Assembly: GCF_018263855.1 (NCBI RefSeq)
Contig: NZ_CP073318.1
Location: 4,278,001-4,342,000 of the forward strand
Direction: 5' to 3'
Length of the DNA stretch: 64,000 nt
Origin: Kutzneria sp. CA-103260
Lineage (GTDB): Bacteria > Actinomycetota > Actinomycetes > Mycobacteriales > Pseudonocardiaceae
The position numbers and the translations under genes are program-made. This document shows, in pieces, positions 15,125 through 24,260 of the stretch. Every line of letters starts with the position of its first letter. The first letter of the stretch is position 1. The notes under the pieces are model-generated. The model was not told the origin of the DNA, made no database searches, and was given only the letters and a program-made list of their open reading frames with translations.

Positions 15125-16300
15125 GCGGACGCGGGTCAGCGCCCGCCAGCCGGCGGCCGCCGCCAGCAGCATCGCCAGCCCGGCCACGCCGAAACCCAGC
15201 CGTGGCCCGGCGACTCCCGCGACCCACCCCATGAACGGACCGGTGACCAGCGTGCAGCCCGGCAGCGCCATGCTCCACGCCGCGTTCACCCGGCCCCGCA
15301 TGCCGGGGTCGGATTCCAGCTGCACCACCGTGTTGGCCAGCGAGATGAACCAGATTGAAACGCAGCCGGTGACGGCCATGGCGGCGAACACCAGCGGCAC
15401 GGTCGGTGCGTACGCGGTGGCCAGGATCGACAGTCCGGTGCCACCGGCCAGGATCACCACCCGCCGGCCGCTCGGCCGGCTCGGACCGGACGCCGCCAGC
15501 AGCACGCCCGGGAGGGAGCCGACCCCGAACGTGGCCATCATCAGTCCGAAGGCCGTGCCGTCGAGGTGGAACACGCCGGTGGCCAGCAGCGGCACGGGCA
15601 CGTTGAGGCTGAACAACATTCCGGACGCCGCCGCCAGCAACAGACAGGCCCGGATCACCGGATTCCGCCAGGCGTAACGCAATCCGCCGATCCGCTGCGG
15701 CCGTGGCGGGTGCGCCGTCTCCCTGACCCGGTGCCGCAGCACCACGATCAGCGGCGGCACGAAGGTCAGCGCGTTGAACACACAACAGGCCGCGGGGCCC
15801 CAGAATCCGAGCAGCGCGCCGCCGATGGAGGGCCCCAGGATCCGGGCCCCGTTGACCACGACCTCGTTCAGCGCCACCGCGTTGCTCACCCCGTCGGCGC
15901 CGACCAGGTCGAAGACGTACACCTGCCGGGCGGTGGCGTCGTGCGTGCTGACGATGCCGGTCGCCGCCGCGATGGCGAACAGCATCCAGATCTGCACGAC
16001 CCCGGTCGCCGCCAGCACCGCGGTCAGGGTGGAGATCGACGCCATCAGGCTCTGCGTGACGATCAGGACCCGCCGCGGGCCGATCCGGTCCACCAGCGCG
16101 CCCGCGTACGGGCCGACCAGGAACAGCGGCAGGAAGGTGCAGGTGGACATCAGGCCCAGGTCAAGGCCGCTGCCGGTGAGCTGGAGCACCAGCCAGGACA
16201 GCGCCACCCCCTGGGTCACGCCCCCGGACGCGGAGAGGAGCTGGCTGAGGAACCACTGCCGGAACACCGGTTCCCGCAGCGACCGGAAGCTGCCCGGCAT
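15107..16300 (-). CDS. Major facilitator superfamily exporter (EntS-like MFS_3)
   Basis: This 397-residue membrane protein starts at ATG 16300 behind GGGGGA; an in-frame upstream start would add 23 unusual residues. About 12 hydrophobic segments are visible in two halves. The MFS loop signature appears as GPYAGALVDRIGPRRVLIV after the second helix. FVAAL-type long loops are absent. It belongs to the enterobactin-exporter-like MFS_3 class, often used for drug or siderophore efflux. Its 3' end overlaps the convergent TetR gene by 18 bp. No linked biosynthetic gene is close on its own strand, so the cargo is unknown. Confidence 0.88.
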   Translation of the reverse strand: MPGSFRSLREPVFRQWFLSQLLSASGGVTQGVALSWLVLQLTGSGLDLGLMSTCTFLPLFLVGPYAGALVDRIGPRRVLIVTQSLMASISTLTAVLAATGVVQIWMLFAIAAATGIVSTHDATARQVYVFDLVGADGVSNAVALNEVVVNGARILGPSIGGALLGFWGPAACCVFNALTFVPPLIVVLRHRVRETAHPPRPQRIGGLRYAWRNPVIRACLLLAAASGMLFSLNVPVPLLATGVFHLDGTAFGLMMATFGVGSLPGVLLAASGPSRPSGRRVVILAGGTGLSILATAYAPTVPLVFAAMAVTGCVSIWFISLANTVVQLESDPGMRGRVNAAWSMALPGCTLVTGPFMGWVAGVAGPRLGFGVAGLAMLLAAAAGWRALTRVRLTVGQ

Positions 16301-16424
16301 CAGTCCCCCATCACTCGACGTCGCCTGATCTTCCTCCCCCGCGCGCCCACCGGGCCACCGATTTCTCACCGCGTCAACGCCGCCGGCCGGTCCTGTCCGA
16401 TCCTGTCAGCTGAACCGTCACAGC

Positions 16425-16451
16425 GCTTGACACCACGATTGGTCCAGTCCA
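16425..16451 (+). promoter_or_regulatory. Promoter with dre-like (DasR-type) site before the PLC gene
   Basis: TTGACA (16425-16430) is followed after 5 bp by ATTGGTCCAGTCCACC (16436-16451). This resembles the DasR/GntR consensus AGTGGTCTAGACCACT. The same arrangement recurs before the chitinase at 18070. Confidence 0.6.
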
Positions 16452-16492
16452 CCGTACGGGTCGTTCGCGGACCGACCCCATGGAGGAAGACC

Positions 16493-17902
16493 ATGCGGCA
16501 TCCCGCCGTGCTCGCGTTGGCCACGCCCCTGCTGCTGCTCACGTTCGCCGGGACGGCGCCGGCCCAGCCGTCCTCGTCGACCGACGCGTTCAACAGCCTC
16601 ACCGCGGAGAGCCACCCGGACTGGATGGCCGGCCTGCCGGCGCAGGCCAGCCTGGCGGCGCTGAGCATCCCCGGCACGCATGACACGCTCGCCATCCACG
16701 GTGGGCTGCTGCCGGCCTTCTACGAGGCCCAGGAGGACCACGGCGACAGCGCGGCGACCCTGGACGCGCAACTGGCCGCCGGCATCCGGGCGATCGACAT
16801 CCGGGTGCGGGTGGTGAACAACGACACCGCCTTCGCCGTCCACCACACCGATGTGTACCAGAACGCGAACTTCGACGACGTGCTGACGCACGCCCGGAAC
16901 TTCCTGTCCGCGCACCCGGGCGAGACCGTGCTGATGGACCTGCACGGCGAATGCGACGGCGACTCCACCGAGGGCGGCAGCGGCAGCGGCTCGATCGGGC
17001 ACTGCGCCGACGATCCGTCCACCATCACGCAGGCCGACCGGACCCGGATCTTCAACGACTACGTGTCCCGCTATCCCGGCCTGTTCTACGCGCCCACGGT
17101 GACCGGCGCCAGCACCGCGGACATGCCGACGGTCGGCCAGGCGCGCGGGCACATCGTGCTGACCACGTTCACCGGGCCGCGCGGCCAGGTCTACGGCGGC
17201 TACGGCCTGACCCAGCTGACCACCGGCGACTGGGGCCAGTACGTGGAGAACGACTGGACGCAGTGCGACGTCAACAGCAAGTTCGGCGAGGCCCAGGCCA
17301 ACATGGCCAAGGCCGACACCGCCACCGCGATGTACACGACGTACCTGTCGGCGAACTGCTCGCCGTTCGGCGCGGACCCGGAGGACATGGCCAAGGGCAT
17401 GAATCCGCGCACCGTCGACTACCTCAACAGCGGGGCCACCAGTCATGTCGGTGTCGTGCTGACCGACTTCCCGGGCCACGCCCTGGTCTCCGCGCTGATC
17501 CGGCAGCAGTCCGGCCTGCTGGCCGGGCCGGTGCCGTCGGGCATCGCCGGCAAGTGCCTGGACGACTACAACTCCGCAACTGCCCCGGGCGCGACCGTGG
17601 ACCTGTGGGACTGCAACGGAACCGGCGCGCAGCAGTGGACCGTGATGCCGGACCGCACGCTGCGGACCGCCGGCCTGTGTCTGGACGTGACCGGCGGCGG
17701 CACCGCGAACGGCACCCACGTGCAGCTGTGGACGTGCGGCGGCGGCAGCAACCAGCAGTGGACCTCCGGCCCGAACGGCTCGCTGGTGAGCGTGCAGTCC
17801 GGCAAGTGCCTGGACGACCCGGGCGCGTCCACGGCCAACGGCTCGCAGCTGATCATCTGGGACTGCGGCGCGGGGGCCAACCAGCGGTGGACGCTGCCGT
17901 AG
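16493..17902 (+). CDS. Secreted phosphatidylinositol-specific phospholipase C-like protein with ricin-B lectin domain
   Basis: This 469-residue exported protein has GGAGG 9 nt before ATG 16493. Residues 1-25 are a Sec signal peptide ending near APAQ. The PI-PLC X-type barrel follows, with SIPGTHDTLA carrying His63, IDIRVRV, and AVHHTDVY carrying the second histidine (117/118); these match the acid-base pair of bacterial PI-PLC. From about residue 345 a ricin-B beta-trefoil has three QxW-type repeats (QQWTV, QQWTS, QRWTL) and CLDD/CLDV blocks. It probably cleaves phosphoinositides or related lipids outside the cell while binding sugars. The dre-like site suggests amino-sugar control along with the chitinases. 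Confidence 0.9.
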   Translation: MRHPAVLALATPLLLLTFAGTAPAQPSSSTDAFNSLTAESHPDWMAGLPAQASLAALSIPGTHDTLAIHGGLLPAFYEAQEDHGDSAATLDAQLAAGIRAIDIRVRVVNNDTAFAVHHTDVYQNANFDDVLTHARNFLSAHPGETVLMDLHGECDGDSTEGGSGSGSIGHCADDPSTITQADRTRIFNDYVSRYPGLFYAPTVTGASTADMPTVGQARGHIVLTTFTGPRGQVYGGYGLTQLTTGDWGQYVENDWTQCDVNSKFGEAQANMAKADTATAMYTTYLSANCSPFGADPEDMAKGMNPRTVDYLNSGATSHVGVVLTDFPGHALVSALIRQQSGLLAGPVPSGIAGKCLDDYNSATAPGATVDLWDCNGTGAQQWTVMPDRTLRTAGLCLDVTGGGTANGTHVQLWTCGGGSNQQWTSGPNGSLVSVQSGKCLDDPGASTANGSQLIIWDCGAGANQRWTLP

Positions 17903-17945
17903 TCCACAGTGGAGAGCGACTAATCGGTCATTTCCCTTGCCAACA

Positions 17946-17985
17946 GGGCGGACCACCGGGCCCGGTGGTCCGCCCCCAGCTTTTT
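17946..17985 (+). terminator. Rho-independent-like terminator after PLC gene
   Basis: A perfect 30-bp palindrome (arm GGGCGGACCACCGGG, 17946-17975) is followed by CCAGCTTTTT. It lies 44 bp after the stop. Confidence 0.85.
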
Positions 17986-18001
17986 CCCAGTCGGCGGGCT
18001 C

Positions 18002-18029
18002 TTGACGGGGACAGGTGGTCTAGTCCACT
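18002..18029 (+). promoter_or_regulatory. Promoter with dre-like (DasR-type) site before chitinase 1
   Basis: TTGACG (18002-18007) is followed by GGTGGTCTAGTCCACT (18014-18029), which differs at two positions from the 16-bp DasR consensus. The site covers the -35/-10 interval, as expected for repression relieved by glucosamine-6-phosphate. Confidence 0.7.
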
Positions 18030-18069
18030 TTCGGGGGAGCACTCCACGGCCGCCCGTCGGAGGTAACAC

Positions 18070-19542
18070 ATGCCGTCCCTGTCACGCATCCGCCTCGGCA
18101 TCGCGGTGGCGCTGGCCGCCGCCATGACCGCCCTGCTCACGGCCGCCCTGACGCTGGCCCCGTCGGCCACCGCGGCCACCAACCTGGTCGCCGACGCCGG
18201 CTTCGAGTCCGGCCTGACCGGCTGGACCTGCGACGCCGGCACCGCGACCACGGTGTCGACGCCGGTGCACGCCGGCACGAAGGCCCTGGCCGGCACGCCG
18301 TCGGCCAGCGCCACCGCCCAGTGCACGCAGACGATCAGCGTCGCCCCGAACAGCGCGTACACCCTGACCGCGTTCGTCCAGGGCTCCTACGTCTATCTCG
18401 GCGCCACCGGCACCGGCGTCAACGCCAGCACCTGGACCCAGTCCGCTCCGTCGTACCAGCAGCTCAGCACCACCTTCACCACCGGGGCGTCGACCACCTC
18501 GGTCACGGTGTTCGTGCACGGCTGGTACGGCCAGCCCACGTACTACGCCGACGACGTCACGCTCACCGGCCCGGCCGGCGGCTCGACCCCGCCGACCAGC
18601 ACCACCACGACGACGACCACGACCACCACGGTCGCGCCGCCGCCGAACACCGGCTGGAGCCACCCGGTGTACCTGATGCCGCTGGACAACACCCCGCCGT
18701 CGATCGGCGACATCGTCAACGGCTCCGGGGAGAAGGAGTTCAACCTGGCGTTCGTGCTGGACTCCGGCGGCTGCACGCCGGCCTGGGACGGCAACGCCAA
18801 CCAGTTGGTGGCCAACGACACCGCGGTGGCGGCGCAGATCAACGCGATCCGCGCGGCCGGCGGCGACGCGGCGGTGTCCTTCGGCGGCTACAACGGAACG
18901 GAGCTCGGCAGCACCTGCGGCAGCGCGAGCGCGCTGGCCGCCGCCTACCAGCAGGTGATCACCAAGTACCAGCTCAAGCACGTCGACTTCGACTACGAGA
19001 ACGGCGCGCTGGACACCAACACCGCGGTCCGCTTCGGAGCCATCGCCATCCTGGAGCGCGACAACCCGAATCTCGTTGTCTCGCTGACGATCCCGATGAC
19101 CACGGTCGGCTTCCCGGGCAGCGGCACCGACGAGATCCGCCAGGCGGTGGCCGCCGGCGCGCGGCTGGACATCGTCAACATCATGGACTTCGACACCGGC
19201 CTGACCAGCGGCACCGAGGTGGCGCAGACCGAGAACATCGCCACCACCGCGGTTTCCCAGCTGGCCTCGATCTACGGCTGGAGCACGGCCACCGCCTGGG
19301 CGCACCTGGGCCTGCAGTTGATGAACGGGCACAGCGACCAGCCCAGCGAGCTGTTCACCCAGGACACGTTCACCCAGCTGCTGGCCTTCGCCCAGGCCAA
19401 CCACCCGGCCTGGTTCTCGTTCTGGTCGGTCAACCGCGACTTCCAGTGCCCGGCCGGCGTGCCGGAGAACTGGGCGCCCGGCACCTGCAGCAACATCACG
19501 CAGGGCGCCTACGACTTCACCAAGATCATCGTTCGGTACTGA
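18070..19542 (+). CDS. Secreted GH18 chitinase with N-terminal carbohydrate-binding domain
   Basis: This is a 490-residue exported enzyme. A signal peptide (1 to about 36, ending ATA|ATN) is followed by a beta-sandwich carbohydrate-binding module (NLVADAGFESGLTGWTCD to about 165). A Ser/Thr-rich linker (about 175-193) follows, then a GH18 catalytic domain. The GH18 motif appears as DFDYE with Asp306, Asp308 and the proton donor Glu310. SFGGYNG is the conserved strand-3 motif. It hydrolyses chitin or chitooligomers through substrate-assisted catalysis. The next chitinase starts 19 bp downstream, so both are probably cotranscribed from the dre-controlled promoter. Confidence 0.93.
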   Translation: MPSLSRIRLGIAVALAAAMTALLTAALTLAPSATAATNLVADAGFESGLTGWTCDAGTATTVSTPVHAGTKALAGTPSASATAQCTQTISVAPNSAYTLTAFVQGSYVYLGATGTGVNASTWTQSAPSYQQLSTTFTTGASTTSVTVFVHGWYGQPTYYADDVTLTGPAGGSTPPTSTTTTTTTTTTVAPPPNTGWSHPVYLMPLDNTPPSIGDIVNGSGEKEFNLAFVLDSGGCTPAWDGNANQLVANDTAVAAQINAIRAAGGDAAVSFGGYNGTELGSTCGSASALAAAYQQVITKYQLKHVDFDYENGALDTNTAVRFGAIAILERDNPNLVVSLTIPMTTVGFPGSGTDEIRQAVAAGARLDIVNIMDFDTGLTSGTEVAQTENIATTAVSQLASIYGWSTATAWAHLGLQLMNGHSDQPSELFTQDTFTQLLAFAQANHPAWFSFWSVNRDFQCPAGVPENWAPGTCSNITQGAYDFTKIIVRY

Positions 19543-19561
19543 ACCCCTGCGAGGTGTCGCG

Positions 19562-20797
19562 ATGAGATCCTTACGCACCAAGGCGGCCTGGCCGGCGGCG
19601 GCCGCCGGCCTGCTGCTCACCCTCGGTCTGGTCGGCTACGCCGGCGCGGCCAGCCAGGCGGTCGCCGCCCCGGCCGCGACCGGCTACGGCGTCGCGCCGT
19701 ACGTCGACATGACCAACAACCAGGAGCCGATGCTGAACGCCGCGATCAGCGGCGCCGGCCTGAAGGCGTTCACGGCGGCGTTCGTGATCGGCAGCGGCTG
19801 CACCCCGATCTGGGGTGACACGCTGCCGGTGACCAACGACCCGACCGTGAACGGGGAGATCTCCGCCGCGCAGTCGGCCGGCGCGCAGGCGATCGTCTCC
19901 TTCGGCGGGGCCGGCGGGGTCGAACTGGCCCAGTCCTGCACCGATGCCAACTCGCTCACCTCGGCGTACCAGACCGTGGTGAACACGTTGCACGTCAACC
20001 ACATCGACTTCGACGTGGAGGGCGCGGCGATCGCCGACACCGCCTCGGTCAACCGGCGGTTCGCGGCGATCAAGAACCTGGAGAGCGCCAACCCCGGACT
20101 GGTCGTCTCGGTGACGATTCCGGTGCTGCCCAACGGTCCCGACAACTACGGGCAGTCGTTCCTGCAGGCCGCCAAGTCCGACGGCGCGCGGCTGGACCTG
20201 ATCAACATCATGACCATGGACTACTACGGCAGCTGGGACAGCAACCCGCAGATGGGGTCCTACGCCACCCAGGCCGCCACCGCCACGCTCAACTTCGCCC
20301 GCGGCCTCTGGTCGTCCGACACCTACGGCAACATCGGCATCACCCCGATGATCGGCCAGAACGACGACGCCGCCGAGATCTTCACCCTGGCCGACGCCCA
20401 GACCGTGGTGAACTTCGCCAACGCCAACGGAATCGGCCGTCTCGCCTTCTGGTCGGTCGACCGCGACCAGCCCTGCGGCGGCGGTGTGAGCGGCCTCCCG
20501 TCGTGCAGCAACATCGGTCAGTCCAAACTGGACTTCAGCAAGGCCTTCGACGCCTACAACGGCGGTGGCGGCGGTGGCGGCACACCGCCGCCGACGACCA
20601 CTACCACCACGACGACCACGCCGCCCGGTGGCGGCGGCTGCTCCGGCATCGCCGCGTGGGACACCAACACCGCCTACGTGCCGGGCAACGTCGTGTCCTA
20701 CAACAGCCACAAGTGGACGTCGCTCTACTGGTCCACCGGCGTGACGCCGGGCTCGGCCATCGCCTGGAACATCTGGCAGGACAACGGAGCCTGCTAG
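19562..20797 (+). CDS. Secreted GH18 chitinase with C-terminal CBM5/12
   Basis: This 411-residue exported chitinase has ATG 19562 preceded by GCGAGGTG. A signal peptide (about 1-38) leads to a GH18 barrel closely related to that of the upstream enzyme (GYGVAPYVDMTNN, SFGGAGG, DFDVE). Asp149, Asp151 and Glu153 form the catalytic motif. A Gly then Pro/Thr linker (about 330-358) leads to a C-terminal CBM5/12 domain with WDTNTAYVPGNVVSYN and WTSLYWSTG, which binds chitin. The two enzymes place their binding modules at opposite ends, suggesting complementary action on insoluble chitin. Confidence 0.94.
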   Translation: MRSLRTKAAWPAAAAGLLLTLGLVGYAGAASQAVAAPAATGYGVAPYVDMTNNQEPMLNAAISGAGLKAFTAAFVIGSGCTPIWGDTLPVTNDPTVNGEISAAQSAGAQAIVSFGGAGGVELAQSCTDANSLTSAYQTVVNTLHVNHIDFDVEGAAIADTASVNRRFAAIKNLESANPGLVVSVTIPVLPNGPDNYGQSFLQAAKSDGARLDLINIMTMDYYGSWDSNPQMGSYATQAATATLNFARGLWSSDTYGNIGITPMIGQNDDAAEIFTLADAQTVVNFANANGIGRLAFWSVDRDQPCGGGVSGLPSCSNIGQSKLDFSKAFDAYNGGGGGGGTPPPTTTTTTTTTPPGGGGCSGIAAWDTNTAYVPGNVVSYNSHKWTSLYWSTGVTPGSAIAWNIWQDNGAC

Positions 20798-20962
20798 CTC
20801 GACCGTGCGGACGTGGGTCGCGCCGAGGTCCCGCAGCCTGGTGACCTCGGCGTCGACCCGCGGCCCGCGGTCGGCCACCGGCGTGCCGGGCGGGGACTGC
20901 TTCCCGTCCCGGTGCAGGCGGTTCGTTTTCTGGATGGTGTCGTCGCTGAGCAGGGATGACAA
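20798..20962 (-). pseudogene. Fragment of a VOC/glyoxalase-like gene
   Basis: In one minus-strand frame the residues QKTNRLHRDGKQ and DAEVTRLRDLGATHVRTVE resemble the C-terminal half of VOC-family (glyoxalase-like) proteins, which typically read KNRLHLD then DAEVxRLxxLGAT. The frame then runs into the chitinase 3' end and there is no proper start or N-terminal half. I read it as a decayed remnant truncated at the chitinase gene. Confidence 0.4.
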
Positions 20963-21077
20963 GGGTTCGTTCGGTGTGCTGCCAGGTGGGGTTCCCAGCG
21001 GGCAGATTGGGCTTGGCCATCAGGGCCATCCGGGTCGGCCGGTCCAGACCCCGCCGGCCTTCCACATCCCTGTGGTA

Positions 21078-21115
21078 CAGACTCCGGGCTGTCCTCCCCC
21101 CGGGCTCGGAGTCTG
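21078..21115 (-). terminator. Hairpin downstream of AraC-type gene
   Basis: CAGACTCCG (21078-21086) pairs exactly with CGGAGTCTG (21107-21115) across a 20-base loop that itself contains GGGCT/CCC pairing. It lies 15 bp beyond the AraC-type gene stop. Confidence 0.5.
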
Positions 21116-21129
21116 CACCGGGGTACGGG

Positions 21130-22092
21130 TCACGGAACATGGCGCAGCAGTGTCCGGGACGGCGGGTGGCCGTAGGCGCGCTGGTAGTGGCGGGCGAAGC
21201 GGCCGGGATGGAAAAAGCCCCAGCGGGCCGCGATCTCGGTCACCGTGGCCCCGAGGGTCGGGTCGGTGGTCAGGAGTTCCTGGTGGGCGTGGTGCAGGCG
21301 GACGTCGCGGAGGTAGCCCATCGGGGTGGTGGCGCGGTGGCGGCGAAAGGCGTACTGGAGGGCGCGGATGGTGACGTGCGCGGCGGCGGCGATGTCGGCG
21401 ACGGTGAGGTCGTGGTGGGCATGATCGTCGACGAACGCCATGGCACGTCGCAGGGTGGCGGGGTGGGCGTCGTGGCGGTCCTCGGTGGTGGGGTCGGTCA
21501 GGGCGGTGCTGGGGAAGGTGTTCAGCACCGTCGCCGCCAGCAGTTGGGGTGCGGTGGAGGCGATCAACGGGGCGTCCCCGACGGTTGGGGCGGAGATGAC
21601 GTGGTCGCGCAGGAAGGTGATGGTGTGCAGCAGGTGCTGGCCAGCGGCCGGGGTGATCGGCCGGAAGCCGGTCAGTCGCACCGGGGAGTCGGTGCGGCCG
21701 GGCGCGGTCGCGGCGACCTGGGACAGCAACGCCGGCTCCAGCAAGGTGATGCTGAACCGCGCACAGCATTCGCGGCCGGCATAGGGTCGGTCGGGTTGGG
21801 CGGCTAGAAACACCTCACCCGGGCCGTGGCTGTCCCGCACACCCTCGGTCTCCACATGGGAGAAGGCCCCGGACTCCACCCCGAACAAGGCGACACGGCC
21901 CAATGGCTCGACGGCGTAGTCCGCCTCGAAGCTGTAGTCGAGCACATCCAGTGCGATCGGCCCCAACCTGTTCTGGGTGAGCCGCAGCCGGTTCTGATCT
22001 TGGGAGCGGGTCGTGAACCGTATCGACGCGTACCTCCTGGCGATCAATTCCTCGATCTCGTCGAGATTGCGGCATTCGACGACCAGTCCCAT
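21130..22092 (-). CDS. AraC-family transcriptional regulator
   Basis: This is a 320-residue protein. The N-terminal about 200 residues resemble the AraC-binding-like (cupin) domain of AraC/XylS regulators such as FeaR-type proteins. The C-terminal about 100 residues carry two HTH motifs: LTVADIAAAAHVTIRALQYAFRR would be the first, and VTEIAARWGFFHPGRFARHYQ the second. FRRHRATTPMGYLRDVRLHHA is the typical linker. It stands next to the flippase-like gene (divergent) and decayed DNA; its target and ligand are unknown. Confidence 0.92.
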   Translation of the reverse strand: MGLVVECRNLDEIEELIARRYASIRFTTRSQDQNRLRLTQNRLGPIALDVLDYSFEADYAVEPLGRVALFGVESGAFSHVETEGVRDSHGPGEVFLAAQPDRPYAGRECCARFSITLLEPALLSQVAATAPGRTDSPVRLTGFRPITPAAGQHLLHTITFLRDHVISAPTVGDAPLIASTAPQLLAATVLNTFPSTALTDPTTEDRHDAHPATLRRAMAFVDDHAHHDLTVADIAAAAHVTIRALQYAFRRHRATTPMGYLRDVRLHHAHQELLTTDPTLGATVTEIAARWGFFHPGRFARHYQRAYGHPPSRTLLRHVP

Positions 22093-22390
22093 GGTTTCCC
22101 GCCGCTGGTGTGAGGGTCAGCGCGCCTCCCGGTCGGCAGGGAGCGGGGTGGCTTGGGAAGGCACCCTACGCGGTTCGGTGCGGGTGTGGTTGCGCCGCCC
22201 GGGCGACGCGGCACCGGTGCGCGCGGCCTACCGTCGCCGCTGTCAACTCTTGGCCGTTATGGGTCGCCAACAAGGACTTCCTGCGCTGGTACGACCCACC
22301 GACATGTGCGAGACGGTGGCCACAGCACGCCAGTTCCGGAAATTGATTTGCCGACGATGCCGTTGACCTTGGTGAGCGAGGGAGGCGGCG
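22093..22390. other. Intergenic region between divergent genes
   Basis: Almost 300 bp contain the promoters for the AraC-type gene and the flippase-like gene. The plus-strand ribosome site GAGGGAGGCGG lies at 22379-22389. I found no convincing palindrome or gene. Confidence 0.5.
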
Positions 22391-23413
22391 ATGGCGACCA
22401 TCGGCTGGGCTCAGGCCCATGAGGAACGCAAGCCCTTCCCGTGGCGCGCTGTCCTGCACTGGGCCGTGGTCGGGACCGCCCTGGGCTGGGTGGCATGGCG
22501 GATCCCGGGCATGGTGAGTCAGTTCACCGAGACCGGTGTGCACGTGGATCACGTGCGATGGGGCTGGCTGCTGGTGGCCGTGCTGAGCGGGGCCGGGGCG
22601 CTGGCGGTGTATGGCGAGCTGCACCGGAAGCTGCTGGTCGTGGGCGGCGTCTCGCTGCCTTCGGGCACGGTGCAGGGCATCAACTTCGCGCAGAACGCGG
22701 TGTCGACGACGGTGCCGGTGGTCGGCGGGGCAGGATCGCTGGGCTACGGCATCCAGCAGCTGCGCCGCAGAGGCGTGAGCGGGCCGGTGGCGGCCTGGTC
22801 GGTGTTGATGGCCGGGCTGATCACCAGCGTCTCGCTGATCGTCATCGGCGCGCTCGGGCTGGCCATCGCCGGCGAGCTGCCGGCTGTCGTGGCCGTGCCG
22901 ATCGCAGTGGTCCTCGGCGGCGGCACCTTCGGCGCGTGGCAGTTGCTGAGCCACCCGGCCGTGCTGCGGCACGGCCTGCTCTGGATCACGCCGCGACGCT
23001 GGGCCGCCCGCGCCGAGTCGGCGGCGATCCGCCTGTCCGACAACGTCGCCTCACTGCGCCCGAACGGCCGTGAATGGCCGGTGCTGGTGGCGGTGGCCCT
23101 GCTGACCTGGGTCCTGGATTTCGTGACGCTGGTAGCCAGCGTGCTCACCGTGGACGTGCAGATCCCGTGGGCCGCGCTGGTGGTCGGCTTCCTGATCGTG
23201 CAGGGCAGCATCGCACTGCAGATCCTCCCCGGCGGCGCGGGCCTGGCCGAGACCGGCCTGCTCGGGGTGCTGCTGAGCGCCGGCATCGCCGCCGCCCCGG
23301 CCGGCGCGATCGTGCTGTTCTACCGGGCCATCACGTGGCTGGGCCTGGCGGTCATCGGCTGGGCCGTCTACGCCTTGCTGCCGCGACGGCTCTCCTCCAC
23401 GAACCACTCGTAG
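22391..23413 (+). CDS. Lysylphosphatidylglycerol synthase TM-region/flippase-like membrane protein
   Basis: This 340-residue integral membrane protein has about eight hydrophobic helices. The conserved UPF0104/LPG_synthase_TM features are present: GINFAQNAVSTTVPVVGGAGSLGYG after the second helix and QILPGGAGLAETGLLGVLL near the end, both typical of the MprF flippase domain. The lysyltransferase catalytic domain is absent, so it is a stand-alone TM protein, probably moving a lipid or polyprenyl-linked molecule across the membrane. It converges on a PIG-L deacetylase gene (46-bp overlap). A glycolipid connection between them is only a guess. Confidence 0.87.
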   Translation: MATIGWAQAHEERKPFPWRAVLHWAVVGTALGWVAWRIPGMVSQFTETGVHVDHVRWGWLLVAVLSGAGALAVYGELHRKLLVVGGVSLPSGTVQGINFAQNAVSTTVPVVGGAGSLGYGIQQLRRRGVSGPVAAWSVLMAGLITSVSLIVIGALGLAIAGELPAVVAVPIAVVLGGGTFGAWQLLSHPAVLRHGLLWITPRRWAARAESAAIRLSDNVASLRPNGREWPVLVAVALLTWVLDFVTLVASVLTVDVQIPWAALVVGFLIVQGSIALQILPGGAGLAETGLLGVLLSAGIAAAPAGAIVLFYRAITWLGLAVIGWAVYALLPRRLSSTNHS

Positions 23414-24129
23414 CCGAGCAGCAGGCCGAACAGGGCCGTCGGCATCTCGACCAGCAGCCGCATCACCGCGGCCAGCCGGCCGCCACCGTAGACCTGGGAC
23501 CGGTGCATGGCCAGCGCGGACTGCTTCTGCGCGGCGTACTTGCGCACGGAGATCCGGTGCGTGATCGCGTCGGACGGGCTGAACGCCTTGGACCAGACCT
23601 CGGGATCGTGCCCGAACGGCACCCGCAGCAGCCGGCCCAGCCGCATCATCCGCACCACGAAGTCCCGGGGCACGGTGGCCTCCAGCACCCGGACGCCGCC
23701 GGCCAACTCGGCCGCGCGCTGGCCGACGACGTGCACCTTGAGGTGGTCACGGTGTCGGTAGCCGCCGTTGACGTCATAGCTGAGCAGCAGATCGGCCCCT
23801 TCCTCTTGGAGCAGGCGGGCCAGCCGGCCGGCGGCCTCCTCGACGTCGGCTCGGGCGAAGCGCTGCCGGTCGGGCGGGTCGGGGTAGAGCACGGGGCCGT
23901 GGCCGCTGTCGGCGTAGCCGAGGTGCACCACCCGGTGCGCGCCGAGCACGTGGGCGCTGGCCCGCAGCTCCAGCATCCGCTGCGGCTGCCCCTCGTCGGC
24001 GGCGACCATGGAGTCGGTGGCCACCACAATCACCACCCGGTGCCCCTCGGCCGCCGCGCGAGCCAGCGTGCCGCCGGTCAGCAGGACCTCGTCGTCGGGA
24101 TGCGCGTGGAACGCCACCAGGGTCGCCAT
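23368..24129 (-). CDS. PIG-L family deacetylase
   Basis: This 253-residue zinc-dependent deacetylase is taken from ATG 24129 (MATLVAFHAHPDDE); the frame extends upstream but without family residues. The zinc/catalytic motif AHPDDE is at 9-14, and GGYRHRDHLKVH supplies the third metal ligand. The family includes MshB (mycothiol), Mca and GlcNAc-phospholipid deacetylases. Sequence alone does not say which, though the C-terminal WSKAFSPSDAITHRISVRKYAAQKQSAL is of the MshB/LmbE-like type. Cytosolic; it overlaps the convergent flippase-like gene at the 3' end. Confidence 0.92.
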   Translation of the reverse strand: MATLVAFHAHPDDEVLLTGGTLARAAAEGHRVVIVVATDSMVAADEGQPQRMLELRASAHVLGAHRVVHLGYADSGHGPVLYPDPPDRQRFARADVEEAAGRLARLLQEEGADLLLSYDVNGGYRHRDHLKVHVVGQRAAELAGGVRVLEATVPRDFVVRMMRLGRLLRVPFGHDPEVWSKAFSPSDAITHRISVRKYAAQKQSALAMHRSQVYGGGRLAAVMRLLVEMPTALFGLLLGYEWFVEESRRGSKA

Positions 24130-24260
24130 CGCCCGAGTCTGCCCGACGCGGGTCAATTCCGACAAAACCGAGGCGTTCACAGAAATCCAGTGAATTAAAC
24201 TCACATTCAATTCGGGATCATTCGCCCCGACAGCACCATACCGCGCTACCGTCGCTGACC

